From Prostheceraeus crozeri (lineage: Eukaryota; Platyhelminthes; Polycladida; Euryleptidae), in NCBI GenBank assembly GCA_907163375.1, contig CAJQUW010013620.1, forward strand, positions 95,001-159,000: a stretch of 64,000 nt of DNA, read 5' to 3'. Made by a program: the position numbers and the translations under genes. Positions within the stretch are counted from its first letter, which is position 1; every line of letters begins with the position of its first letter. Below the pieces are notes generated by a model. It was not told the DNA's origin and did no database searches. It saw nothing but the letters and a program-made list of their open reading frames with translations. Positions 37,586 to 47,345 of this stretch are shown in pieces.

Positions 37586-38127
37586 ATGTCTTGTTGTAGG
37601 AAACGTTGTTTCACTATTTTTGGTTTTGTATTTGGAATCGCATTCAGTGTACTACTATTATTAAACATTCAAAATCCCGAAGATCAGCAAAACCCCAACG
37701 AGAGCGTCGTTTCTACTCAAGAAAAGACTGCAATCATGAATCGCCGAATGCCACTGATATTTGTGGGGGGATATCCACGCAGCGGAACAACTTTGATGCG
37801 AATCCTGCTTGATGTTCATCCTCATGTTCGTTGTGGTCCCGAAACTCGTGTTATTCCTCACCTACTCGCCCTATATCACAAGTGGACCAAATCAGCTACT
37901 GAACGGAGACGATTGAAAAATGCTGGTTTATTGGGAGTTCCGTTAGACAACGCTTTTGGTGCTTTTATATTGGAGGTAGTTCGACAAAATGGACCTGATG
38001 CGCCGCGTCTCTGCAATAAAGATCCATTGAACTTAAAGCATATGGAAATCTTATCTAGGATATTTCCAAATTCAAAAAATGTTCTCATGCTTCGCGATGG
38101 AAGGGGAGTAGTGCATTCTGTCATGAA
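37586..38127 (+). CDS. TPST: Tyrosylprotein sulfotransferase, first coding exon seen
   Basis: Encodes the N-terminal 180 residues of a Golgi type II membrane enzyme that transfers sulfate from PAPS to tyrosines of secreted proteins. I start at the ATG before SCCRKRCF (37586) because it gives a short basic cytosolic tail followed by a single hydrophobic anchor (FGFVFGIAFSVLLLLN), the family layout; no ATG lies upstream in this frame. The 5'-phosphosulfate loop is PRSGTTLMRILLD, the CGPETRVIP segment holds the catalytic Glu (most relatives read CGEETR), and LRDGRGVVHSV is the 3'-phosphate motif. The exon ends at a GTGAGT donor in phase with the exon at 38987. Confidence 0.92.
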
Positions 38128-38986
38128 GTGAGTACTTATTACAGTAACCAAAAAGAATAACCTGAAAAATGTATTGTTCCGGATTATTCCTGTGTTCCAA
38201 ACGGTGACCGGTTTTATCAAAATGTCTCAGAATATTCTAATCTGATGTCTATCTGATAATGTGCTGTATATGTGCACACTATCATTAGCCAAGGTTGATG
38301 CTGCAATCATTCATGCGGAAAGTAATTGTGAATTAATTGATAAAAGAACAAGCAAACTATTCTGAAATGATGAGATGCTCTAAGTCAATAATGCGATTTA
38401 GTGCTTGTCAGTCTGCTTCTGATGATTTCCAGTGTTAGGTCCTGCTCATTAATACACATGTAGTCTTTGCGTGTACTCTTTTACGGCGATGATTTCAGTA
38501 ATATTGTCACTAATCTTACTATTGAGACGTATAGACGTATGTTTGCTGCCTAATTGAAGTTGAATTTGGGTCGAAATCAACCATCACATTCCAGCAGTGG
38601 TGACTGAACACTCATTCGGTCGTTCTCTGTTTATTCGGATTTCGGAGTACCGTTCCCAACACCATGATTAAAGCACAAGTTGCAAGATGTCTTTCACTGA
38701 GCTACTTGGAAGATGCCGATTGATGCCCGGCAGTCGAAACTGGCCAAAGCCGTCAGGATATCCGATGCGCCAGTATTCAGCGACGAGGACCACAAGTCCG
38801 GTCCCGGTCAGCCGCTTAAGGGAGACGCCGCTCTTTTATCACACTGGCCGCCAAAATCTCGATCAAATCCAGTTTGGGGAATATTAGGAATGCATTTTGT
38901 CATGTCTCCATGATAATGTTATTTGAAAAGCGTTGAATTATGCTGAAATTTTGACACAAACCAATTCATCTTTTTGCAAATTTCAG
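38128..38986 (+). other. TPST intron
   Basis: GT at 38128 and tttgcaaatttcAG ending at 38986 bound an 859-bp intron that joins codon AA|G (Lys) correctly. It contains a GC-rich insert at about 38720-38885, unlike the AT-rich surroundings. Confidence 0.85.
38720..38885 (+). other. GC-rich coding-like segment within the TPST intron
   Basis: About 165 bp much richer in G+C than the intron around it. The + frame through 38713-38913 reads like protein (RQSKLAKAVRISDAPVFSDED), but I recognise no domain and the frame opens only shortly before. It could be an old fragment of a gene or transposon caught in the intron. Confidence 0.35.
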
Positions 38987-39165
38987 GCGAAGAGTTACCA
39001 TCACTGGAGTAAATGTGGACGATCCATGGTCTATTTTCAAACAATGGGAAAAAGCTCAAACAAGAATGATTGACCAGTGCGAGACAGTCGGTCCGAACAC
39101 TTGTATGATGGTGCGATATGAAGATCTAGTTCTTCATCCTGAGCCTACACTGAGGAAGATCGCAA
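38987..39165 (+). CDS. TPST: Tyrosylprotein sulfotransferase, second coding exon
   Basis: Continues the enzyme with RRVTITGVNVDDPW, a helix with QWEKAQTRMIDQCETVG and the conserved VRYEDLVLHPEPTLRKI. The exon ends at GCAA|GTAAGT (39165/39166). About 150 C-terminal residues of the family, including the last nucleotide-binding segment, are not found to the right in this window; the remaining exons probably lie beyond 64000, which would place the Polinton in an intron. A truncated gene is the alternative. Confidence 0.9.
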
Positions 39166-41209
39166 GTAAGTTTCATCTCTCCAACCTCACATTGGTAGAT
39201 GCTGATTGCAAGTCACGATACAAATACTTGACATATTCTTTTTGCGCTAACATGTTTTTAGAGTCTGTATAGTTGCTCTTGTGTGACTTTGTTCATGAGT
39301 GATGGAATATGCAGAATGATTAGCGTCCCCAAACACTTTGATTTATGATGCTTTAAAAATTAATTGATTGAGATAACATCAAGGAGGAGTAGCTTTCCTT
39401 AAATTGCCACGCACGCAACACACTGTCGATTATCAAAGTTAGGAAATTGAATGAACAGAGCGTCGAATGAGCAAATCCTTTGATAAGCGAGTCATTGTAC
39501 TAAACCGGTAAATCAACTAGCTTCCTTTCGCGATTGATGAGTGTGATATCACTGATTGTAATTGGACTTCGTCCATCCGATTGAAAGAGAGACCTTGCGA
39601 CCCTTTCTTAGCTAAGAATACGAGTGGGCTGCTCGATGATGACGTCACACAAAGTGGAGTGTGGGAGGGTTTTGCTGAATGTGACGATGGGTGAGGGGAT
39701 CCATTCTGTGGTATCAAGCACCTCATAACATCGGTAGTGTTACAATGCCTTTCTGATCGAACGAACTGTCATGCACCATATCTATTGATGAGCTGATTTA
39801 TACCATATTAAAAATGAACACAGGGAAGAAAGCAGGCATTTACACGTTTTTAGATGATCTTACAAAACTGGATTACATTAACAAGTGAAGTAAATGAATG
39901 TTCATTATCAGCAAGCAGCATTTCTTATGCATAGAAAGTAAAAAACAAGCCACGACTGAGAATAAGTTAATCACTAATTGCTGGATATTTTGCCGACCTG
40001 CCCTGCATCTCTTGAGAAGGCCGGTTGGTGAATAAGCTACTAAGTTAATCTCAGCAGATTTGGCGTATTTTTTGCCTTGTTTGCATGAAATTCGTGTATT
40101 ATTAATAATACACGTCTAAAGAACAACGATTTCTTGCTTTTTTACTTTTATCTTGCGACTGGTAGAGGGAATCTACATTAACAATACATTAAATTTTTCC
40201 AGCTGCAAGGCTGCAGCATGATGGCACCTTCAGGGTTTCGAAGCGTGACGATAGGGGAATGCCAAACTTTTGCGTGACATCATTATAGGACAGCATCCGT
40301 GGATGTAAGAGCCGTAATACTGCTTGCATTTACTTTTCACTATTTGCAAGATAGATGCTGTTGAGAACTGGTCGTCTGAATAACGCTAAAGCTAATAATT
40401 GATTCAAGATCATGGCTACATTTCTCTACATCGTGTGCTGCCTGATAGAAGGCAAATTTCAAATGAATATTAACTGACGAGAAAAAGAGAACTAAGTTTA
40501 TTGAAGGAAGTCAAAATGATCCTCGTGCAAAATGGTCTTGATGAAACTGTCCGAGAGAAATCCACAAAATAGAATTCAAAGAGCAGAAACGTTTTCAACA
40601 ACTGAATACATGGCAAAATTTTAGCCGAAAAGTTAGTGGCCTCTGTCAATTTCAAGCAATTTCTACCAATTTGTGAGCAGACCACTTTGACCATCAGGAA
40701 TCCATTGAAACATATGAGATTTCATCTGTCTATTTGAAAAAAATGAATTGAGCTCAATGAAACAGTAAATTTGAGAATGAATTCTATTACTTGGGATTTG
40801 TGATTAATGCACCGACTCGGCCTGCTAGAATGATGACATCACACCTAATCCACTGATGTAGAAGTTAGTATCACTCACTTAGAAAGAAAGTCTACACATA
40901 GTGCGTGATTTCTACATTAACACAGCGAAAATTCATTGAACTCATATTGACGAATTCGTGAATCTTAGGGAAATCCAGTCTTTATATCAATAATGCCATA
41001 ATCATCAACACTGAAATGACCTCCGTAGGATTGACTGCTGATAGAGTGGCGAGGACTAGTGTAAATCCATGATAGAGTTCAAATGCAGGTACAAAGTTAC
41101 ATGCCGCTTTTAGCATTTGAGTGAGTGGATAGTGAATAACAAGAATCGGCTACATTAAAAATTTAATACGAACATGTGTTTCAAAATCAAACAGTTTCCA
41201 CTGCCTTGT
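39166..41209. other. TPST intron or downstream DNA, left of the Polinton
   Basis: Two kb of AT-rich sequence with no further TPST exon and no other coding region that I can recognise on either strand. It ends at the GCCGAT target duplication of the Polinton. Confidence 0.6.
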
Positions 41210-41215
41210 GCCGAT
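41210..41215. repeat. Polinton target-site duplication, left
   Basis: GCCGAT immediately before the left terminal repeat, matched by GCCGAT at 63077-63082. Six base pairs is the size known for Maverick/Polinton integration. Confidence 0.92.
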
Positions 41216-41646
41216 AGTAGTAAGGAGCTCTACACCTCTGGATAGCGCAAGATGGCCGCCGTCGACCTCCCCCCCTCGTCAGCCGAGGCCGGCCGACGTG
41301 GTTCGACCCTGTCGACCTGGGACCCTGACCAAAGTTTGTTTCATCAAATTTCGCGACTTTCATGTTTCGACCTCCCCCCCCCCTCGGGAGAGGTGGCTTG
41401 CCGTAGTCGGACTATGTCGTGTCCTACATCACTGGAAAGCTGAGAGTGAGAGAAAGAGAATGGCGGTGATCCCATCTCAATCGGTTCAGCCGTTCAAAAG
41501 TTAGAGCCATTTCAAGATTTCACGTCGGACCTCACCTGAAAAAACCCTAAGTGTCAGAGTGACTTTGTATGGGAAAAATTAAAAATTTTTCCAAAGTGTC
41601 GAATTTCGACCTGGGACCCTCACCAAAACATTTTTCATCAAATTTC
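41216..41646 (+). repeat. Polinton left terminal inverted repeat
   Basis: Matches the reverse complement of 62649-63076 at an estimated 94-96% from agtagtaaggagctctacac onward, including C-rich tracts and the block gaaagctgagagtgagagaa. The phrase gacctgggaccct occurs twice (about 41318 and 41609), so the repeat is itself built from a roughly 290-bp module; weaker similarity continues inward to about 41760. Confidence 0.93.
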
Positions 41647-41965
41647 ACCGACCCCCCCCTCCCCTCGGCAGCGATCTTCCAACTTTGATTCTAGAGATCG
41701 TAGAAAGTCGTGCAATAGCTCGTTTGAAAGCTAAGAGTAATACAAATTCGGTAAAAGAAACGGCTTGTTCATATCTGTCTTCGTTGAGATGTGAGACGCC
41801 ATTGAAGATTTGGGAGATTGGCGAAAAACGACAGAGTTAGAATTTCCCAAGAAACAGCTCCAGCGGGCGAACGAAGGCTCGGATTGGTAAACGGAGGCCA
41901 GATTTGGAATCAGCTTGATGTTATTGTCCAATGAGGATCATCATCCAATGAGAATCAAGCATTTC

Positions 41966-41976
41966 TATATAAATAG
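41966..41976 (+). promoter_or_regulatory. TATA box and initiator of the left-end Polinton gene
   Basis: TATATAAATAG lies about 30 bp before TCATTC (41997-42002), a good initiator match, and 100 bp before the ATG at 42076. Two CCAAT-like motifs (about 41935 and 41945) precede it. This is a textbook RNA polymerase II core promoter by sequence. Confidence 0.7.
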
Positions 41977-42075
41977 CGAGCCTTCCACAGTGAGAATCAT
42001 TCCATCGTTGAATCGCACGAGTGACGGACGCACATTTTCTCTCTCTCTAGTTCCCTATTCTATTATCCAACTAAA

Positions 42076-42850
42076 ATGGTAAGTCGCTACTTCCCTCCCT
42101 CTCCTCCCTTGAACGTAAACTTAATACAATCTTTTTCATTTTCAGGCATCTACTCCATCTGCTGCACTAGTAGGACAAAATGGCGGTCAGACGTTACAAG
42201 GGTCGCTACAATCAGATCATCTACAACTGAGGCCAGTGGAAGAAACAACCAAGGTACATAATCCTACACCGCTACAGCGTAAATTTAAACAAGTCTTGCG
42301 TTATGACGATCATAGCGTAGTACTACAAACGGGAATGCTCCCTTCCACGGATGTCAAGATAATGCGCAATCAGTATGGGGACTACATACTGATCCCCGTG
42401 AGTCCGTACATTCGTCACCAACTTGACATTATTGAGGAGTACGTGACATTAAATATGGACATTTCTACTCCTCTTGCTCAAGAGTGGAAGGCGAGAGATG
42501 GCAAGGATACTCCCTATAGAAAGATTTGGGATTGTAATCAAATTTGCCTACCAGTATCACATTGGTGTACTTACTATAAGAAGGAGGGAGATCATTCAAC
42601 ACCCATCACATGCGACGAGCTCGGAGAAGGTACTTGGGATATCCTTTTCAAAGTGAATGGGCTATATTATGGTCGGCACAAGGATAATAAAATAGCCTCT
42701 CTCTCCATGCATATGGAATCCATCCTATATATTCCAAAACCACCCAACGTGGATGACATAATTGATGAAATCCTTAACAGCAGTGGTGCGAAGCGCAAGT
42801 CGGAGAAGAATGCTGCCTCAAAACGCAAATCAAAGAAGGAGATTTACTAG
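42076..42850 (+). CDS. Polinton left-end accessory protein, spliced, nuclear-type tail
   Basis: The first exon appears to contribute only the ATG (42076-42078): it is followed at once by GTAAGT, and a 67-bp intron ends at ttttcattttcAG (42145). The second exon then reads MASTPSAALVGQNGGQ... without a stop to 42850, giving 235 codons after the Met. The middle (YGDYILIPVSPYIRHQLDI, GEGTWDILFKVNGLYYG) resembles nothing that I can name; the C-terminus has two basic clusters (KRKSEK and KRKSKK) typical of a bipartite nuclear signal. Its strong promoter at the element's end suggests early expression. Confidence 0.7.
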
Positions 42851-42884
42851 TCCTTTCCTAACTCTACCCTATGACAATTCGCTT

Positions 42885-43010
42885 ATGTGCTTTGAGTGTC
42901 GTAGACGTGGTCTTATTAGATACATTTTACTTCTTCGTTGCCATCATATCATCTGTCTATTTTGTCGTGAAAAGCATCGATGTAATTCTTCATTTTGTGA
43001 TATGTTATAG
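42885..43010 (+). CDS. RING-like zinc-finger mini-protein 1 (Polinton)
   Basis: A 41-codon frame almost wholly made of a zinc-binding pattern: CFEC, then 11 residues, then CHHIICLFC (Cys-x-His-x2-Cys-x2-Cys), then Cys-x4-Cys. That order fits a small RING finger, a fold that often recruits ubiquitin-conjugating enzymes. The ATG at 42885 is the start nearest the domain; the frame is open further upstream and overlaps the previous gene. Short length makes this tentative, but a second protein of the same kind lies at 44250. Confidence 0.5.
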   Translation: MCFECRRRGLIRYILLLRCHHIICLFCREKHRCNSSFCDML

Positions 43011-43062
43011 AACGTTTCCTTAGATGTGTAAATTTCCGTTTTAGGCTTCTATCATCATTTTT

Positions 43063-43593
43063 ATGGATTGTGAGGGTGAACCTGTACAGGAGCTCAGTGC
43101 TATTGCTATGAACAATTGGACATATCAGATTGTTAGTGTCTATCATCAACATGCCAACTGCGATCCCAATGTTGATCAATGGGCGAGAAAACACATTCAT
43201 GGACTTAATCTGAAATATTTGCAAGACTATGGCTTTTCTTGTGAAAGTGCTCTTCTTATTGACTTTAAACGATGGTTAGCTGCTTTCAATGTTATACGCA
43301 TCTTTTGTAATGATCCTACTAAGGAGAAAAAAGTATTTCCCAATCTAATCATTGATGATATTTTGCTCCCACCTTGGGATAGTAGAGTGAATAAACATTA
43401 TCATGAAGTCACGAAACGTTTTAAGGATTTGTGTGTTCCTATTTTGTCTGTTCGTTGTAGTAGCTACGTTCATAACCAATGCTTCTTTCCTCCTTACCTC
43501 AACACTGCCAAAGTCCTGTATGGTTATCATTGCTCGCTGTATTACAGTTACCAGCTGTATCTATTTTATCTGTTTCAAACCATTGATTTATAA
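43063..43593 (+). CDS. Exonuclease-like protein (DEDDh type?), Polinton
   Basis: The start reads SIIIFMDCEGEPVQELSAI, a beta strand carrying Asp-x-Glu as in exonuclease motif I of DnaQ/ERI-type nucleases, and the C-terminal YGYHCSLY segment sits where motif III is expected; motif II is not clear to me. The in-frame sequence begins right after a splice-acceptor-like ttccgttttag (ending 43044) with GCTTCT (Ala-Ser), the same residues that follow the ATG-only exons of two other genes here, so the real start may be upstream in a spliced leader. ATG 43063 is the first in frame. Likely role, if any: end trimming or proofreading in replication. Confidence 0.45.
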   Translation: MDCEGEPVQELSAIAMNNWTYQIVSVYHQHANCDPNVDQWARKHIHGLNLKYLQDYGFSCESALLIDFKRWLAAFNVIRIFCNDPTKEKKVFPNLIIDDILLPPWDSRVNKHYHEVTKRFKDLCVPILSVRCSSYVHNQCFFPPYLNTAKVLYGYHCSLYYSYQLYLFYLFQTIDL

Positions 43594-43680
43594 TGCATGC
43601 TTGTTACACTTATTCAATAAATGGTATTATGAGAAGAGTTGTTGTTTTCATGCAATGGATGGGTTAGATAAAGGGCGATC

Positions 43681-44091
43681 ATGTCTTTCTCAAACGACTG
43701 CGGAACATTACGTTTTCATAGGCAAAGTTTAAAAGGAGCTGTTCAAGATTATGTGATAAATTTTCATAAAGATGAGACCGACATCGAAGCAGTGGTCGAT
43801 GATGCTAGCACTCTATTTCTAGAGTTAATGAATACATTCTCTGATAGCATTGTCATGGCGCGATTAGTTGCGAAAATTAAGTTTAGTCATTTTGGAAAGG
43901 AAGAGGTGGAAAGTCGCTCTTTCCATTTTGCTTCTTATTCAATGGAAGTGGTAGATCACCACGAAGAATTTTTTAAAAGACATATGATAAAAATTGCTGA
44001 ACGTCTTAACGCATTTAACCATCATGGTAGTAGTCTAGTGATTGAAGCGATTTCAGATATTCACATTCAACCTTCTATAAAGAAAAATTGA
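43681..44091 (+). CDS. Small protein resembling the N-terminal domain of the Polinton DNA polymerase
   Basis: 136 codons, open throughout. Residues about 58-130 (ARLVAKIKFSHFGKEEV, then a histidine-flanked strand, then RLNAFNHHGSSLVIEAISDI) follow the same pattern as the start of the polymerase at the other end of this element (ALIYLKLKYIKIDFQTGQV ... KLNQRDSALIFDGVDSAMFEI). Many animal Polinton polymerases begin with such a domain (…RGSGW… type). I infer a stand-alone paralogue, perhaps a DNA- or partner-binding module. No catalytic residues are apparent. Confidence 0.5.
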   Translation: MSFSNDCGTLRFHRQSLKGAVQDYVINFHKDETDIEAVVDDASTLFLELMNTFSDSIVMARLVAKIKFSHFGKEEVESRSFHFASYSMEVVDHHEEFFKRHMIKIAERLNAFNHHGSSLVIEAISDIHIQPSIKKN

Positions 44092-44249
44092 AAATGCAGT
44101 GGTAGTTGATTGTAGCACAACTGGTTTTCGAGCTATGTCTGCTCACTCTCGAAGTATATTCCTTCTGTACATGCGTCTATTATTTAGAAAAGGCTAGCAA
44201 ATTCATATCTTCAAAAAGACTTGCTATAGACATCAGTAGCGGTGAAACT

Positions 44250-44390
44250 ATGTGTTGTGATGTATGTAAGCGAAAGGATGGAAATGAAAAGCGCATCTTC
44301 AAGAGATGTAAGCATGCTTTTTGTCAACGCTGTTTCATACGTAACTGCATTCAACTTTGCAAATGTAACCACTGTGATATTACTCATTAG
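44250..44390 (+). CDS. RING-like zinc-finger mini-protein 2 (Polinton)
   Basis: A 46-codon frame from ATG 44250 with the spacing CDVC-x11-CKHAFCQRC-x8-CKCNHC, i.e. C-x2-C, C-x-H-x2-C-x2-C, C-x2-C, a good RING pattern lacking only conventional loop length. The frame stays open upstream without an earlier ATG and includes a hydrophobic stretch, so a longer or spliced product is possible. It is a divergent relative of the mini-protein at 42885. Confidence 0.55.
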   Translation: MCCDVCKRKDGNEKRIFKRCKHAFCQRCFIRNCIQLCKCNHCDITH

Positions 44391-44454
44391 CCGCAATAGT
44401 TAGTACCTATGCAAATGTGGTAAAGACATGTTTTAGCAAAGACAAACACGGAAA

Positions 44455-44816
44455 ATGGCGAAGCGTAAAATGACGAAACGTAAAAGTCAAAAGTCTTCAA
44501 AGTTTTCTTCAGCCATTCAAGCTCTCCGACGAATGAAAGCAAATCAGCGATATCTATACGACATGCTAACGATAAATTCATTTGTGAAATTATTTCTCAT
44601 GTGAGAAAGTTGAGGACGAAGAAATTAGCACCAAAACAACGAAAGTTACTTAAGCGATATGCTACAAAATTGCGTTTCATCTCCAATCCTAAAGTCACAC
44701 TTCAAAGAAAGAGGGAAACTCTAACACAAAAGGGCGGTTTCCTTTCAGCGTTACTACCGATACTAGCTCCTCACGTGGGTGGTATTTTAGGCAATATCTT
44801 TAATCCTAGACGGTAA
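44455..44816 (+). pseudogene. Polinton small basic core protein (adenovirus pX/mu-like), broken
   Basis: The region encodes a Lys/Arg-rich N-terminal part (AKRKMTKRKSQKSSK), a second basic stretch with KLAPKQRKLLKR and a C-terminal hydrophobic Gly-rich segment (KGGFLSALLPILAPHVGG). This arrangement is common in Polintons next to the ATPase and has been likened to adenoviral core or membrane-active virion peptides. The gene is not a single open frame here. Confidence 0.65.
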
Positions 44817-44837
44817 TGTTAAATCGCAAATTTTAAA

Positions 44838-45455
44838 ATGGATTTCAGACTCCAATGTGATAAAGTTCTGACTGTATCAGGTCCATCTCATGCAGGTAAA
44901 ACTGTTTTCACGCTGAATTTATTGGATAAAAGAAGGGAATTGTTTAAGGAACCTATCAATCGAGTGATTTGGTGTTATGGTATTTATCAACCGTCGCTGT
45001 TTCAGGAATTGCAAAGTCGCAACTTTATTCGACATGAAAGAATTATTCCAGTGGATAAACTTCAGTCTAATGATGTTGTTGTATTGGATGATCTAATAAA
45101 AGAAAGTAAGAATTCCAAAAATGTTACAGATATGTTCACTCGCGCAGCACATCATAAAAGGTGCTTTATCATCTATATCACACAAAATTTGTTTCCTGAT
45201 GGAAAAGAAGCTCGTACACGAAACCTGAATACACACTATTATGCTATTTTCAAGAATCCGCGAGATAAAAGTCAATTTGAAATTTTAGCGCTACAAGTTG
45301 CACCCAGAGGATCAAAAGCCTTAATTGAAATTTTTCAAGCAGCTACTGAAAAACCACACGGTTACTTATTCATTGACTTTACGCAAGAGTGTCCGGAAGA
45401 ATTTAGATTTCGAAGTGATATTTTGAAAACTCCCATGATTATCTACAAACTATGA
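44838..45455 (+). CDS. Polinton genome-packaging ATPase (FtsK/HerA type)
   Basis: 205 codons from ATG, looking whole. Walker A is GPSHAGKT near residue 17 and Walker B is VVVLDDL near residue 77; a sensor-like IIYITQNLF follows. These mark the FtsK/HerA superfamily ATPase that drives genome packaging in Polintons, adenoviruses and large DNA viruses. It precedes the capsid genes on the same strand, and its stop overlaps the next start by 4 bp (ATGA), suggesting tight packing of the block. Confidence 0.9.
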   Translation: MDFRLQCDKVLTVSGPSHAGKTVFTLNLLDKRRELFKEPINRVIWCYGIYQPSLFQELQSRNFIRHERIIPVDKLQSNDVVVLDDLIKESKNSKNVTDMFTRAAHHKRCFIIYITQNLFPDGKEARTRNLNTHYYAIFKNPRDKSQFEILALQVAPRGSKALIEIFQAATEKPHGYLFIDFTQECPEEFRFRSDILKTPMIIYKL

Positions 45456-46261
45456 GTTCCTTATCTCGCATGATTGTTATTCCTCAGGATGAATATGTAC
45501 AATTGACTGCTATACAACAAGTAAAGCAACCTCTTGCAAATCAAATGTATAGGAAAGAAATAGATTATCAGCAAAATGTTCACATCAAAGATCCACATCG
45601 TGCTGTATTATTACAATCGGAAACTGTTGAACAATTGAAAAATTTGAAGAATAAGATGCGTGACTCTGTGTCGACTGCTACACCTTTAGCATCTCGTGCA
45701 CATGCCATATCTCTATTCAACAGTATTGAACCCCACCTCAATGTAAATGATAGAGGAGAAATCATTACAGACGAAAAAAAAGTGATTGATGCTTCACGTT
45801 ATGAAGACTTGATTCAGTATGCGACACGTAGAAAGCGCCGTCAGGGCTATGTTCCACCTGGTTGGACATACTTTCTTAAACTATTGAAAAAGCATAATGT
45901 GCCAAAATTTGCTTTGAATAATGAGACATTGAAAGAACTTGATTCAACAGTGGCTACTGCTCCAATGCTTCAGACGATGAAAATGCCAACAAATTGGTTT
46001 AAGACGTCACCTGCTACATCCCCTCCCACACTCACTAAGCAAACAAGAGGAAGAACTCGACGTAGATCTACGCCACCACTTAAACCGTCGTTGTCACTAG
46101 CACTTGCTGCGCCATCTCTCACAATGAAACCCCTAAGCAATGTGAACACGATCGCAAAACCGCTAAAGCTAAATGCTGTAGTTGTTGTAAATGTAGAAAG
46201 GCAAGAAAGCAAAAAGATGAGAAGGAGGAAAAAGAGTCAGTCGTCATCAATGAACGTTTGA
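45452..46261 (+). CDS. Polinton conserved protein of unknown function
   Basis: 269 codons beginning inside the ATPase stop. The centre (RYEDLIQYATRRKRRQGYVPPGW) and the preceding helical part resemble a protein often found between ATPase and integrase in animal Polintons; its function is not known to me. The last 80 residues are Thr/Pro/Lys rich and end in a strongly basic KKMRRRKKSQ, suggesting nucleic-acid contact or nuclear entry. It overlaps the start of the integrase frame. Confidence 0.6.
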   Translation: MSSLSRMIVIPQDEYVQLTAIQQVKQPLANQMYRKEIDYQQNVHIKDPHRAVLLQSETVEQLKNLKNKMRDSVSTATPLASRAHAISLFNSIEPHLNVNDRGEIITDEKKVIDASRYEDLIQYATRRKRRQGYVPPGWTYFLKLLKKHNVPKFALNNETLKELDSTVATAPMLQTMKMPTNWFKTSPATSPPTLTKQTRGRTRRRSTPPLKPSLSLALAAPSLTMKPLSNVNTIAKPLKLNAVVVVNVERQESKKMRRRKKSQSSSMNV

Positions 46262-47304
46262 AGTCAATCTATTATGATGTAAAACATCCAGCAGGATTTG
46301 CATCTATCAAGAAATTGTCAAAAGCGAGTGATCTTCCACAATCACAAGTGAAACGATGGTTAAAGGGTCAGGCTACCTATACACTCCACAAACAAGCGAA
46401 AAAGAAGTACCGCACCCGCCATTATATTGCCCATGACATTGATTAACAGTGGCAAGCAGATTTGTGTGATGTCGCCTCCATTTCAAAACATAACTCGGGC
46501 AATAATTTGATTTTAACCGTCATTGATATTTTCTCGCGTTATGCGTGGGCTCAACCTTTAAAAACTAAAGAAGGGAAAGGAGTAGCAAAAGCATTCCAAA
46601 CAATTTTTCGAGAAGGCCGCATTCCAAAAAGAATTCAGAGTGATCAAGGAAAAGAGTTTGAAAATCAGCATGTGACAAGATTATTTGAGAGGCATGACAT
46701 TGAGTTGTTTAGTGTAAAGAGTGCTTATAAAGCTGCACTCGTTGAACGTTTTATTCGCACATTAAAAAATCGCTTGTGGCGACATTTTACTGCCAACTTG
46801 ACACAAAATTGGACAAAGGTTCTACAAGATACACTCCATGCCTACAATCACTCTGTTCATCGTTCTATTGGACTCAGACCAGTAGATGTAAATGCTGACA
46901 ATGTAGATAAAGTGCGCGAATCATTCCAACGTAAACGCACTCATGTGAAAAGTGATGTGAAAATTGGCGATAAAGTTCGTATCTCAAAAGTGAAAAGTGT
47001 TTTTGCTAAAGGGTACCTCCCGAATTGGACAGAGGAGGTATTTACAGTATCAAGGATTAATCAAAAAGACTCTCCGACCACCTACAAGTTGAAAGATTAC
47101 GATAATGAAGAAATTGAGGGTAGCTTTTACCGCGATGAGATTGAGGTAGTCACTGAAAGTGAAACATATTTGGTAGAGAAAATCATTCGATGTAAAAAAC
47201 GGCAAGGTGAAGAATGGTGTCTTGTTAAATGGGCTGGCTATCCTTCAAGTATGAACTCTTGGATGCGTCGTATCGACATATTTCATCTAAGTGATCGACA
47301 GTGA
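46258..47304 (+). pseudogene. Polinton integrase (retroviral-type DDE with chromodomain-like tail), broken
   Basis: The parts are recognisable: an N-terminal helical region (GFASIKKLSKASDLPQSQV), the catalytic core with ADLCDVAS, IQSDQGKEF and ALVERFIRTLK supplying Asp, Asp and Glu, an SH3-like segment (GDKVRISKVK), and a C-terminal chromodomain-like motif (WCLVKWAGYPSSMNSW). Such integrases insert Polintons with 6-bp duplications, as seen here. The gene is interrupted and cannot be one open product. Confidence 0.9.
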
Positions 47305-47345
47305 TTCATGCAAAGTTGTAACTAACAATGTTTAGGGTTTGAGTT

